DNA of 64,000 nucleotides from Planctomycetota bacterium (GTDB lineage Bacteria > Planctomycetota > Planctomycetia > Gemmatales > Gemmataceae). This document shows positions 53,586 to 62,443 of the stretch, piece after piece (the first letter of the stretch is position 1; every line of letters starts with the position of its first letter). The notes under the pieces are model-generated. The model was not told the origin of the DNA, searched no databases, and was given only the letters and a program-made list of their open reading frames with translations. Both the position numbers and the translations under genes were made by a program. The DNA lies in contig VGXS01000001.1 in NCBI GenBank assembly GCA_016873225.1, forward strand, positions 220,066 to 284,065. The letters are read 5' to 3'.

Positions 53586-54920
53586 CTAACCGTTGTGCCT
53601 TCCCCTGGCCCGCCAACCGGCCAGCGGGATCCCAAGCGCGATGGTTCCCAGGCTCAACAACGCCGGAACACGCTTGTCGGGTTGCATGATCACCGCGGCG
53701 ATCGTCCAACCTGAAAGCCCCAGCACCAGCAGCGGTGGAACCGGGAAAAGCGGCGTGCGGAATGCCGAGGCCGGCAACCGCGCCCGAAGGGGGAAGATCG
53801 CCGCCACCACAATCGCGGAAACGGCGGTCAAACCCGTTGAGGTGTAATCCAGCAACTGCAGGAACGAACCCGAGCAGGCCAAGACAGAGGCGGTCATTCC
53901 CAGGCAGGTCACTGCGCCCGCCGGCGTGCCTCTCTTGGCGTGCCAACGCCCCGCAAACGGGAAAAAGGCGCCATCAGCGGCCATGGCCGCCAAAACGCGC
54001 GATCCCGCCATGAGGTAGGCGCTCACCGAGGCGACCAATCCTATGCCCAGCACCAGCGACACGCCGCGGCCGACTCCCGGCCCCAGAAGCGAGGTCATGG
54101 CCAGTTCCGCCACCCGACCGACATCCTCCATCGGCAAGGTGGCGAAAGATGCCGGGTCGACGGCATAGATGTAGAGGGAATTCAGCGCCAAGTACAGGAG
54201 GGTCACCAGAAGGCAACCTCCCACGAGGGCCCGTGGAACCATGCGGGGCGGATCCTTCAACTCACCGGCAAGGTAAGCCGCGGCATTCCATCCGGCATAG
54301 GCGTATCCCACATACACCAGCGACCCCGCGAGCACCGGCCATTCGCCGCCGGAAGGCCAGCCACCCCGGCGAAAATGGCCCCAGTCGCCGTTTCCCGACG
54401 CGAAGCCGATGATCACCAACGCCGACAGGATGCTGAGCTTGGCCACGGTCGTCCACGCCTGCGCCCCCGCCGATTCACCCCGGCCCAGGGAATGGGCCGC
54501 CGCGCACGAACCGATGAGGAATACGGCCATGGCGGGTTCGGCGAACGGTTGCCAATCGCCGGCCAAGCCACCCAGGAGGTAGCTGGAAGCCAAGCGGGCG
54601 ATCACCGCCGTCGGCGCCGCGAATCCCAGCACGAAGGTGGCCCAGCCCACAACAACCCCGGCGCCGCGTCCGAACGCCTGACGGGCGAAAAGATAATCCC
54701 CTCCCACATGGGGCAGCATGGACGCCATCTCGGCCACCGTCATGGCGCCGGCAAGGGCCATGATCCCGCCCAACGCCCAAAGTCCCAGCAAGGACCACGG
54801 GTTGCCCGTCTCGCGCAAGGTGTAGCCGGAACTCGTGAGGATCCCGGCGCCCACCATCGACGCCACCACGAGGTAGACGCCCGTGGAAAGCCCGTATCCC
54901 CTTGGCGCGCCGGAACTCAC
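53586..54920 (-). CDS. APC-family amino acid permease
   Basis: 444 residues with about twelve hydrophobic segments. The N-terminus LSTGVYLVVASMVGAGILTS is the conserved substrate-binding helix of APC transporters, followed by LGLWALGGIMALAGAMTVAEM and LPHVGGDYLFARQAFG. Probably imports an amino acid or amine by proton symport; the substrate is not identifiable. Its ATG overlaps the stop of the methyltransferase gene upstream by 4 bp. Confidence 0.88.
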   Translation of the reverse strand: MSSGAPRGYGLSTGVYLVVASMVGAGILTSSGYTLRETGNPWSLLGLWALGGIMALAGAMTVAEMASMLPHVGGDYLFARQAFGRGAGVVVGWATFVLGFAAPTAVIARLASSYLLGGLAGDWQPFAEPAMAVFLIGSCAAAHSLGRGESAGAQAWTTVAKLSILSALVIIGFASGNGDWGHFRRGGWPSGGEWPVLAGSLVYVGYAYAGWNAAAYLAGELKDPPRMVPRALVGGCLLVTLLYLALNSLYIYAVDPASFATLPMEDVGRVAELAMTSLLGPGVGRGVSLVLGIGLVASVSAYLMAGSRVLAAMAADGAFFPFAGRWHAKRGTPAGAVTCLGMTASVLACSGSFLQLLDYTSTGLTAVSAIVVAAIFPLRARLPASAFRTPLFPVPPLLVLGLSGWTIAAVIMQPDKRVPALLSLGTIALGIPLAGWRARGRHNG

Positions 54921-55600
54921 TTTTCTGCCTTTTCAAACACCACGATGTAGTTCTCCTTCAGAACACCCTTGGTTTCCGAAACTTTCCTGAAACCAGCGGC
55001 GATCAATTCGGCTTCCACGACTTCCTGCCCGGCGCGCAAATGATCAACGATCCATGCCCGGCTGGTCCCCGGGATGCGAATGAAATCAATGAGGACAAGC
55101 TTTCCACCCGGCCTCATCGCGGCGCGGATGTCCTTCAGCATGATCCTGGGGTACTCGAAGTGGTAGTAGGTGTCGCAAATGAAAACGAGGTCGGCCGAGT
55201 TTTCCTTCAAGCGGGGCGAGGCATCGGCCCCAAGGATGGTCTTGATGTTGGCCAGCCTCTGGTCCCGGGATGTCTTCTCGATGTGCTCGAGGAATTCCCG
55301 GGCGATGTCCACCGCAAACACCTGCCCCTTGGGCCCCACTTCACGGGCGAACATGCGGGTGAACAGTCCCGTGCCGGCGCCAATGTCCGCGACGGTCATG
55401 CCCGGCTTGATCTGGCAAGCCTTGGCGATCGCCTCGCGCTTTTCAAAAATTTCCCGGCTTTCACCCTCGAATCGCTCCACGAAAGCCTTCACATCGGACT
55501 TGCGGAATGGGTCGTTGATGCCGGGCTTGACGCTCGCTTCCTGAGCCTCCACAGAAAAAACAAGCAACAGCCAACCGGCCGGGGCTAGCCATCGATTCAT
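54917..55600 (-). CDS. Exported class I SAM-dependent methyltransferase-like protein
   Basis: 227 residues. A signal peptide (LAPAGWLLLVFSVEAQ) precedes a Rossmann-type methyltransferase fold: MTVADIGAGTGLFTRMFA is the SAM-binding motif I, then VFAVDIAREFLEHI (acidic loop) and LVFICDTYYHFEYP. Export of a SAM-dependent enzyme is unexpected because SAM is cytoplasmic, but such proteins occur in planctomycetes. Start 55600 has GGAG seven bases upstream; 55618 is an alternative. It is coupled to the permease gene downstream. Confidence 0.8.
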   Translation of the reverse strand: MNRWLAPAGWLLLVFSVEAQEASVKPGINDPFRKSDVKAFVERFEGESREIFEKREAIAKACQIKPGMTVADIGAGTGLFTRMFAREVGPKGQVFAVDIAREFLEHIEKTSRDQRLANIKTILGADASPRLKENSADLVFICDTYYHFEYPRIMLKDIRAAMRPGGKLVLIDFIRIPGTSRAWIVDHLRAGQEVVEAELIAAGFRKVSETKGVLKENYIVVFEKAEK

Positions 55601-55717
55601 CACAAATCTCCGATTCATTAATCGGGATGCCTGATTCGGCGTACCTTCCCGACACCAAAATCGTATAATTCCAATGGAAGCCCGTCGTCGGAGATGACTT
55701 CCCACGAGGAAATCGAC

Positions 55718-56677
55718 ATGAAACCAATGAGTCCCATGGTCCTTGGCCTGATCGCCTTTCTGGCCGCATGCTCGTCAGCCAACGCTGCCATGCCCGTGCG
55801 CCTGATGATTGAGGACAATGCCGGCCTGTTTTCGGAAGCCGCCCGGGAAGAAGCGAAAGCCAAGCTGGCCAGGCTTCAATCCCCCGTGAACCGGGAAGTG
55901 CACATCCAAACCTACAAGGAACTGCCCGAAAGCCAGTCCAAGGCCCTCGAGGCGGCCAAGGGCGACAAAGCCAAGGTGCAAGGCGTTTGGGAAGCATGGG
56001 CCGCCGAGCACCTCAAGGGGGATCGGGGCCTGGTCGTTCTCATCAACTGGGAACCCGGCAAGGTGATGGTGAAGACCGACAAGGCCGTCACCAACGCCGG
56101 ATACTCGAACGCTTCGGCCAGCGAATTGCGCGAGCGGCTCATCAAGTCGCTCGGCGAGGCCAAGAAAAACAACAACGAGGCTGATCGCAAGAAACTCCTC
56201 GATGAGGCGCTTGCCAGCGCGGTGAGCCTGATCGCCACAACCCTGCCGCTGGAACGGGGCCGCGCGGGGGCCCCGGCCCACCTGGGCGGAGAGAACGACA
56301 ACGGCATCCTTGGCTATGTCTGCCTCGGCCTTCTGGGCTTGATGGTGGTTTGGCTCATCGTCGGCCTGTTCCGTGGCGCCATGGCCGGCCCTTCCATGAG
56401 CCCGGCCATGGGAAGTGGCGGCGGTGGCTTCTTCTCGAGCCTTTTGGGAGGCATGTTTGGCGCCGCGGCGGGCATGTGGATGTACAACTCGTTCTTCGGC
56501 TCGAACAATGCTTGGGGCAGCAGCTGGGGTGGTTCCAACGCCGGCTGGGGCTCGGGCGGCGACGAGGCCGGTTCCGGGGATTTCTCGGACGGCAGCAGTT
56601 CATCGGGAGATTTTGGCGGGGGCGACTTCGGAGGCGGCGACTTCGGAGGTGGTGATTCCGGTGGCGGCGACTTCTGA
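55718..56677 (+). CDS. TPM-domain protein with Gly/Asp-rich tail
   Basis: 319 residues. A signal peptide (LGLIAFLAACSSANA) precedes a TPM domain (DNAGLFSEAAREEAKAKLAR, GDRGLVVLINWEPGKVMVKT) found in phosphatase/photosystem-repair relatives. A transmembrane helix (LGLLGLMVVWLIVGLFRG) near residues 205-225 follows, then a Gly/Ser/Met/Trp-rich segment and a C-terminal tail of repeated GDFGG units. The start at 55718 has GAGGA seven bases upstream. Divergent from the methyltransferase gene. Function unknown; low-complexity tails of this kind are common in TPM proteins. Confidence 0.82.
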   Translation: MKPMSPMVLGLIAFLAACSSANAAMPVRLMIEDNAGLFSEAAREEAKAKLARLQSPVNREVHIQTYKELPESQSKALEAAKGDKAKVQGVWEAWAAEHLKGDRGLVVLINWEPGKVMVKTDKAVTNAGYSNASASELRERLIKSLGEAKKNNNEADRKKLLDEALASAVSLIATTLPLERGRAGAPAHLGGENDNGILGYVCLGLLGLMVVWLIVGLFRGAMAGPSMSPAMGSGGGGFFSSLLGGMFGAAAGMWMYNSFFGSNNAWGSSWGGSNAGWGSGGDEAGSGDFSDGSSSSGDFGGGDFGGGDFGGGDSGGGDF

Positions 56678-56678
56678 C

Positions 56679-57599
56679 ATGCCGGCACCCGATCGCCGCG
56701 GCGCTCTCGCGATCTTGTCTTTGGCCCTCGCGGGGGCGACCGCGCCGGCTTGGGCCGATGAATTCCCCCACGCCTTGACCGCGTTCCGCCAGCGCGGCAA
56801 CCAACCTGTTTTCGGCCCGGCCAAGCCCGGCTCATGGGACGCCGCGATCCGCGAGCGCGGCTGGATTCTCAAGGATGGGGAAGGCTGGAGGCTCTGGTAC
56901 ACCGGCTACGACGGCACCAAGACCGGCCGCAGGATGCTCGGGTTAGCCACCTCCCGCGATGGCCTCCACTGGAACCGTCACCCCGCCAACCCCATCATCC
57001 GCGACCATTGGGTTGAGGATGTCATGGTGGTGGCCGATGGCTCCCGCTTGCTCATGGTCGCCGAAGGCGAGCGTGACAGGGCCCAACTGCTCGAGTCCGC
57101 CGATGGCATCGCCTGGAAGCGCCACGGCACGCTCGATGTGAGGCTCGCCACGGGCGAACCGATCCCGGACGGCCCCTTCGGAACTCCGGTTCTCTGGAAG
57201 GATCATGATCGCTGGTGCCTGTTCTACGAGCGAATGGACAAGGGCGTTTGGTTGGCCACATCCACCGACCTCAAGCTGTGGAAAAACCACTCCGACGCCC
57301 CGGTGCTGACTCCCGGACCCGCGGCGCACGACCATGACATGATCGCGATGAACCAGATCATCAGGCACAAGGGCCGGTACTATGCCAGCTACCACGGCAC
57401 CAACACATCCGATCCCCTGCCAAGGAAGTGGTGTTCATGCTTGGCCGTTTCAGATGACCTGATCCGCTGGACCAAGCTCGGCAAGCCGCTTTTCCCGCCG
57501 GAGGAAAACAAGTCCTCCGCCGTATTCGTGCCTCACGGGCAAGGATACCGCCTATATACGATGCACCCCGCCGTGGTCCTTCACGAACCGGCCGACTGA
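56679..57599 (+). CDS. Exported beta-propeller (glycosidase-like) protein
   Basis: 306 residues. A Tat- or Sec-like signal (RRGALAILSLALAGATAPAWA) precedes five blade-like units: GWRLWYTGYDGTKTGRRMLG, LATSRDGLHWNRHPANPI, LLESADGIAWKRHGTLD, LFYERMDKGVWLATSTDLKL, YYASYHGTNTSDP. This is the pattern of GH43/GH32/GH130-like propellers. Starts 1 bp after the TPM gene stop. The catalytic residues cannot be assigned; non-enzymatic binding is possible. Similar in kind to the 16599-18002 protein. Confidence 0.7.
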   Translation: MPAPDRRGALAILSLALAGATAPAWADEFPHALTAFRQRGNQPVFGPAKPGSWDAAIRERGWILKDGEGWRLWYTGYDGTKTGRRMLGLATSRDGLHWNRHPANPIIRDHWVEDVMVVADGSRLLMVAEGERDRAQLLESADGIAWKRHGTLDVRLATGEPIPDGPFGTPVLWKDHDRWCLFYERMDKGVWLATSTDLKLWKNHSDAPVLTPGPAAHDHDMIAMNQIIRHKGRYYASYHGTNTSDPLPRKWCSCLAVSDDLIRWTKLGKPLFPPEENKSSAVFVPHGQGYRLYTMHPAVVLHEPAD

Positions 57600-57611
57600 C
57601 GGGCGGGCTTC

Positions 57612-59009
57612 ATGGAACTCGCCTGCACCATCCGCTCGACGAGGCATGTTTTCCGCGACCTTCGCGATGTGCTCGCCAAGGCCGGCGAGGAAAAGTCGGG
57701 TGATCAACTGGCCGGAATCGCCGCCGCAACCGAAGCCGAACGGGTTGCGGCCAAGATGGTCTTGGCCGACATGCCGCTCTCAAGGTTCATCGATGACCCG
57801 GTCATCGACCCGTCCTCGGATGAACTGTCAGCCCTGTTTGCCAACAGGCATGACCCGCTCGCCTTCACCACCATGAAATCGACCACGGTCGGCGAACTGA
57901 GGGAATGGCTGCTCGACGACGCCACGGATGGCGAGGCGATCGCGCGCGCCCGCCCGGGCCTCACGGCCGAAATGATCGCGGGTGTGGTGAAACTGATGGC
58001 CAACAAGGAACTGGTTTTTGTCGCGTCGAAGATCCGGATTGTCACCCGGTGCCGCAACACGATGGGTGAACGGGGTGTCTTGGGAGTGCGCATTCAGCCC
58101 AACCATCCATCGGACGACCTCGGAGGCATGATCGCCTCCACGCTCGACGGACTCCTGTTCGGATCAGGGGACGCGGTCATTGGTGTCAACCCGGCGACCG
58201 ACAACGCTGGAAAAACAGGTGAAATCCTCCGCGGCCTCGACAGGCTCATCGCTGGCCTCGAGATCCCGACGCAGCACTGCTGCCTTTCCCACATCACCAC
58301 CCAACTTGCCGCGCTGGAACAGGGAGCCCCCATCGACCTGCTGTTCCAGTCGGTCGCGGGCACGCAGGCGGCCAACGCCAGTTTCGGCATCAACCTGGCG
58401 CTTTTGCGGGAGGGGCGCGAGCGGGTGCTCGAAGCCCGCGCCGGCCGGGATGTCGCCTGGAAAGGCGCTCAGTGCACCTACTTCGAAACGGGACAGGGAA
58501 GCGCACTTTCGGCCGGGGCCCACCACGGGGTGGACCAACTCACCCTCGAGGCGAGGGCGCAGGCCTTGGCGCGATCACTGGATCCGTTCCTCGTCAATTC
58601 CGTCGTGGGGTTCATCGGGCCGGAATATCTCGCGGACGAGCGGCAGATCATCAGGGCGGGCCTCGAGGATCATTGTGTCGGCAAGTTGCTCGGGCTGCCG
58701 ATGGGAGTGGACATTTGCCATACCAACCACGCCAGGGCCGACCAGAACTCGCTCGACAACCTGCTTCTGCTTCTCGCCCCGGCCGGCGTGAATTTCGTGA
58801 TGGGAGTTCCGTGCGGGGACGATGTGATGCTCAATTACCAATCCACCAGCCACCACGACGCCGCCCTTGCGCGGCAACTCTTCGGATTGCTGCCGGCGCC
58901 GGAATTCCTCGGATGGCTGGAAGCCCGGGGCTTGTTCCGTGACGGCCGCCTCATCGAATCGGGACGCAAAAGCCTCCTGGCGCGCGCCGGCGGGCTTCTG
59001 CCCGGTTGA
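57612..59009 (+). CDS. eutB: Ethanolamine ammonia-lyase large subunit
   Basis: 465 residues. B12-dependent lyase subunit that converts ethanolamine to acetaldehyde and ammonia. Conserved stretches include IRIVTRCRNTMGERGVLGVR, RIQPNHPSDDLGGM, GVNPATDNAGKT, FQSVAGTQAANASFGIN, YFETGQGSALSAGAHHGVDQ and FVMGVPCGDDVMLNYQSTS. The small subunit eutC lies 2.7 kb downstream on the same strand, separated by an inverted amidase gene and a permease. No eutA reactivase or microcompartment genes are present in the window. Only 12 bp from the propeller gene upstream. Confidence 0.95.
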   Translation: MELACTIRSTRHVFRDLRDVLAKAGEEKSGDQLAGIAAATEAERVAAKMVLADMPLSRFIDDPVIDPSSDELSALFANRHDPLAFTTMKSTTVGELREWLLDDATDGEAIARARPGLTAEMIAGVVKLMANKELVFVASKIRIVTRCRNTMGERGVLGVRIQPNHPSDDLGGMIASTLDGLLFGSGDAVIGVNPATDNAGKTGEILRGLDRLIAGLEIPTQHCCLSHITTQLAALEQGAPIDLLFQSVAGTQAANASFGINLALLREGRERVLEARAGRDVAWKGAQCTYFETGQGSALSAGAHHGVDQLTLEARAQALARSLDPFLVNSVVGFIGPEYLADERQIIRAGLEDHCVGKLLGLPMGVDICHTNHARADQNSLDNLLLLLAPAGVNFVMGVPCGDDVMLNYQSTSHHDAALARQLFGLLPAPEFLGWLEARGLFRDGRLIESGRKSLLARAGGLLPG

Positions 59010-59018
59010 ACGCGCCTT

Positions 59019-60068
59019 TCACTTCAATTCGGGGCTCAGCACGCCGAATGGCTTGGATTCCCTGAATCCGCCCGAACAATCGCCGACAAGGTCGGTGGGG
59101 CCGTTGACCTCGAGTTTCCTGACGCCGGCCCCGGGCTTGAAATCGAGGGCGTCAACCCTCACCCAGATCACATTGGGAGACATCGTCGATTCATAAAAAT
59201 AGATTTTCCGCGTGAGGTCGGACACGGTTCGCCAGCGGGTGGGGCTGGTATGGGGTTGGCCCGCCTTGAGCTTGGCGGCATCGACCGGCGCGAACGGCTG
59301 GGAAACTCCCCTGATCACGCTGAAGATCTCGCCAACGGCCTCGCGGTCGCTGCCGGGCTTGGGCAAGTCAACCAGATAGGACGCGGCGCGCACGAAACGG
59401 TCGGCGGCGGCCGTCGTGCCCGGCAGCGGCTTGGAACCTCCAAAAGGCTTGTATTGCTTCAGGTTGGCCAACTGCTGTCCGTAGGGGGGATCATTGGTCA
59501 TGATCGTGAACTGCCGGCCATGGTGGATGCTCAACTTCTCATCGAGGAATTCAATCACCGCCGAGTCTCCCGAAGAATCCTCAAGCGCCAGGTGCACCGA
59601 TGATTTCAACCCATCGAAAGTGCCCGGAACAACCTGATAATTCTTCGCCCTCATGTCAGCGACCGCCTCCGCCACGGTTGCGAAGTTGTCAAGCTGGTAC
59701 TGGAGCCAATGCCCGACGCCGAGACTGGCGCGGGAAGGATCGTATTTCCCGAAATCGGCGACACCCAGCCACAGCATATGCCCGGCCAATCCCTTTTCAT
59801 TCATGCCGTCGACAACTCCGGCGGGTGAACCCGCCACAAGGCTGCCATGCCTTGATTTCCACTTCATCGTGTTGGGACCGGTTTTGGCATCCTGGTCGAG
59901 GCCGCGGGGAAGAGAGTACAGGCCGACGGGCATGGAGTCGATCCAGTCCATGTTCCGGCCGGCCAGCACCAACCGGCCATTGTCGGCCCAAAGTACCCTG
60001 GAGCAGGCATGGCCTAAAGGGGCAAGAAGGCACAACGAAAGCATCGACAAGTACAATTGGCCCGACAC
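59019..60068 (-). CDS. Exported Ntn-type amidase (choloylglycine hydrolase / penicillin V acylase / NAAA-like)
   Basis: 349 residues from a GTG with GGGAG eight bases upstream. A signal peptide (QLYLSMLSLCLLAPLGHA) ends directly before Cys22, the expected N-terminal nucleophile. With Cys as position 1, Arg17 and Asp20 fall in RNMDW, as in bile-salt hydrolases and penicillin V acylases. TIMTNDPPYGQQL and DRFVRAASYL match later active-site regions. It sits inside the ethanolamine locus, convergent with eutB and divergent from the permease, so it may cleave N-acylethanolamines or related amides outside the cytoplasm. Substrate is inferred only. Confidence 0.87.
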   Translation of the reverse strand: MSGQLYLSMLSLCLLAPLGHACSRVLWADNGRLVLAGRNMDWIDSMPVGLYSLPRGLDQDAKTGPNTMKWKSRHGSLVAGSPAGVVDGMNEKGLAGHMLWLGVADFGKYDPSRASLGVGHWLQYQLDNFATVAEAVADMRAKNYQVVPGTFDGLKSSVHLALEDSSGDSAVIEFLDEKLSIHHGRQFTIMTNDPPYGQQLANLKQYKPFGGSKPLPGTTAAADRFVRAASYLVDLPKPGSDREAVGEIFSVIRGVSQPFAPVDAAKLKAGQPHTSPTRWRTVSDLTRKIYFYESTMSPNVIWVRVDALDFKPGAGVRKLEVNGPTDLVGDCSGGFRESKPFGVLSPELK

Positions 60069-60146
60069 AGCGCACTCTCCCGAGGGATTAGCTAGCAGGT
60101 TACCATTCCCCATGGCGCGGCGCATTCCCCCGGTCAAGAATGGGTC

Positions 60147-61664
60147 ATGGCATCAAACGAGGATTCCGACGACCTGCGCCGCCTTCATTCCATGGGTTAT
60201 GCCCAAGAACTGAGGCGAATTCTCGGGGGTTTTTCCAACTACGCCCTCTCACTTTCCATTATTTGCATCCTGGCGGGCGGCATCACCTCATTCCATGTGG
60301 GCTTCTGTGCCGTGGGAGGGGCGGCGGCGGGATTCATCTGGCCGGCATGGACACTGGTTTCATTGTGCGTGGCCCTAGCCATGGGACAGGTCGCCTCGGC
60401 GTTTCCCACCGCCGGCGGGCTTTACCACTGGGCCGCCATCCTTGGCGGCAGGTTCTGGGGTTACCTGGTCGGATGGCTGAATCTGGCGGGGTTGGTCACC
60501 GTGCTGGCGGCCATCAATGTCGGCACGGTCCGCTTCGCCGGAACGCTGGCCGGAACACAGGCGGAACATCCGCTTTTCCAGGCCGCCATCGTCGCGGCAA
60601 TCACCTTGTCGCAGGCGGCGATCAACCACATGGGCATACGCGCCACCCGGTTCCTTGTCGACTTCAGCGGATGGTGGATCGTCGGTGTCTCCATCGCCAT
60701 CGTGCTGGTTGTGGCGGCACTCGCTCCATCGCTATCCATCGGCCGGGTTTTCACCTGGTCGAACCTGTCGGGCCAACCCGCGGAGGCGCCCGTCTGGCCG
60801 GCATCGGAATCGGTTCCCTGGCTGGCCCTGATGGCAGTTCTGCTCCCCGCCTACACCATCACCGGATTCGACGCCTCGGCGCACGCATCGGAGGAAACGA
60901 TCGACGCCGCCCGCGAGGTGCCCAAGGCGATGGTGCGGTCGGTCATGGTTTCAGGCATCGCCGGATGGATCATGCTCTCGATCGTCGCGGCATCGATCGA
61001 GGATCCACGGTTGGTCGCCGAGGCGGGGGAAGGCGCGTTCATGCGGGCGCTCGAACTGGCCGCGGGACGACCGGCGTCGGTGGCCATCGGTTGGGCCGCC
61101 GTTGCGGCCCAATACCTGTGCGGACTTGCCACCGTGACGGCGGCAAGCCGAATGGCATGGGCCTTCGCGCGGGATGGCGGACTTCCATGGTCTGCCATTC
61201 TGGCCAAGGTCTCCAAGCGCACAAGGGCCCCGGCGGCCTGTGTCTGGCTGGTCGCGACAGTTTCGGTGCTATTCACGATTTGGACGCCGATATACGCGAC
61301 AATCGCCTCGATCTGCGCCATCCTTCTTTATCTCTCGTATGTGGTGCCGCTGGTGCTGGCGGCACGCGCGCTTGGCCGGGAATGGACCGCCCTCGGGCCC
61401 TTCCACATGGGCGCTTGGTTCAAGCCGGCCGCCATCGTTTCGGCGGCGGGTTGCGCGGGCTTGGTTGTCATCGGGGTGCAACCTCCCAACGATCAGGCGA
61501 TGTTCGCCTTGGCCGGTTTGGGTGCCATGCTCATGACTTGTTGGTGGGTCGTGGCGTCAAAAACCTTTTCGGGGCCACCGCGCATCGGCGCACCCGATGC
61601 CGGCAGGCTGGTCGTGATCAGGACCAGGGAAGCCGCGATCAAAAGGGGGGATCCCGGTCCATGA
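60147..61664 (+). CDS. APC-family permease (probable ethanolamine/amine transporter)
   Basis: 505 residues, about twelve helices. LRRLHSMGYAQELRRILGGF leads into SNYALSLSIICILAGGITSF, the start of the GABA/polyamine-type APC subfamily; later helices include FIWPAWTLVSLCVALAMG and LSYVVPLVLAARALG. It overlaps eutC by 4 bp (ATGA) and is therefore cotranslated with it, which supports ethanolamine uptake. GABA or another amine remains possible from sequence. Confidence 0.87.
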   Translation: MASNEDSDDLRRLHSMGYAQELRRILGGFSNYALSLSIICILAGGITSFHVGFCAVGGAAAGFIWPAWTLVSLCVALAMGQVASAFPTAGGLYHWAAILGGRFWGYLVGWLNLAGLVTVLAAINVGTVRFAGTLAGTQAEHPLFQAAIVAAITLSQAAINHMGIRATRFLVDFSGWWIVGVSIAIVLVVAALAPSLSIGRVFTWSNLSGQPAEAPVWPASESVPWLALMAVLLPAYTITGFDASAHASEETIDAAREVPKAMVRSVMVSGIAGWIMLSIVAASIEDPRLVAEAGEGAFMRALELAAGRPASVAIGWAAVAAQYLCGLATVTAASRMAWAFARDGGLPWSAILAKVSKRTRAPAACVWLVATVSVLFTIWTPIYATIASICAILLYLSYVVPLVLAARALGREWTALGPFHMGAWFKPAAIVSAAGCAGLVVIGVQPPNDQAMFALAGLGAMLMTCWWVVASKTFSGPPRIGAPDAGRLVVIRTREAAIKRGDPGP

Positions 61665-62443
61665 CACGGGAATCCGAAGTCGTGCCGATGCCGGATTCGC
61701 TCCGCAAGGCGCTGGAACGAACGCCCGCCAGGCTCATGGTTGGAAGGTCGGGCCCCGCGTGCCCGACGCGTGAATGGCTCAGGCTTCGCGCCGATCACGC
61801 CGCGGCGCGGGATGCCGTGATGGAGGAGATCGAATTCGAGCGCGACCTCGGCATGCTTGCCGCCAAATACGGCCTTCATGAGGTGCCAACGAAAGCGGCC
61901 AACCGCGAGCAATACATCGCCCGACCCGACCAAGGCCGCCTGTTGTCGGAATCCGCGCGTGAGGTGTTGTCGCTTTACCAATCCAAGGGGGCCGATTTCC
62001 TGGTCGCGGTGGGAGACGGGCTTTCCTCCAAGGCCGTCTCGGCGCAGGTGCCCGGGATCCTGCCTTTGCTTGCCGAAGGCGCGGCGGGCAAGGGTTGGTC
62101 ATGGGGAAGGCCGGTGTTCATCCGCCAGTGCCGGGTGGGCGTGATGAACGACCTGGGAGACATCCTCAGGCCACGCGTCCTGGTGCTGCTTGTTGGCGAA
62201 AGGCCGGGACTGGCGACGGCCGAGAGCCTTTCCGCCTACATCGCTTACGGGCCCCGGGCCGGACACACGGATGCCGACAGGAACCTCATCTCGAACATCC
62301 ACTCCCGTGGCATTTCGCCGGGCGAGGCCTCACAAAGGATCATGCTATTGGCCGAGCGGATGACGGCCCTCCAACAATCAGGAGTCGCGGTCAAGGAAAC
62401 AGTTGCCGGAATGGTGGCCCATTCAGAATCAAGGGGCTGTTGA
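61661..62443 (+). CDS. eutC: Ethanolamine ammonia-lyase small subunit
   Basis: 260 residues. B12-binding partner of EutB. RTPARLMVGRSGPACPTREW near the N-terminus, FLVAVGDGLSSKAVSAQVPG, VFIRQCRVGVMNDLGDILRP and VLLVGERPGLATAESLSAYI are all EutC hallmarks. Starts in an ATGA overlap with the permease. The separation from eutB by two genes, one inverted, is unusual since eutBC are normally adjacent. Confidence 0.94.
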   Translation: MTRESEVVPMPDSLRKALERTPARLMVGRSGPACPTREWLRLRADHAAARDAVMEEIEFERDLGMLAAKYGLHEVPTKAANREQYIARPDQGRLLSESAREVLSLYQSKGADFLVAVGDGLSSKAVSAQVPGILPLLAEGAAGKGWSWGRPVFIRQCRVGVMNDLGDILRPRVLVLLVGERPGLATAESLSAYIAYGPRAGHTDADRNLISNIHSRGISPGEASQRIMLLAERMTALQQSGVAVKETVAGMVAHSESRGC

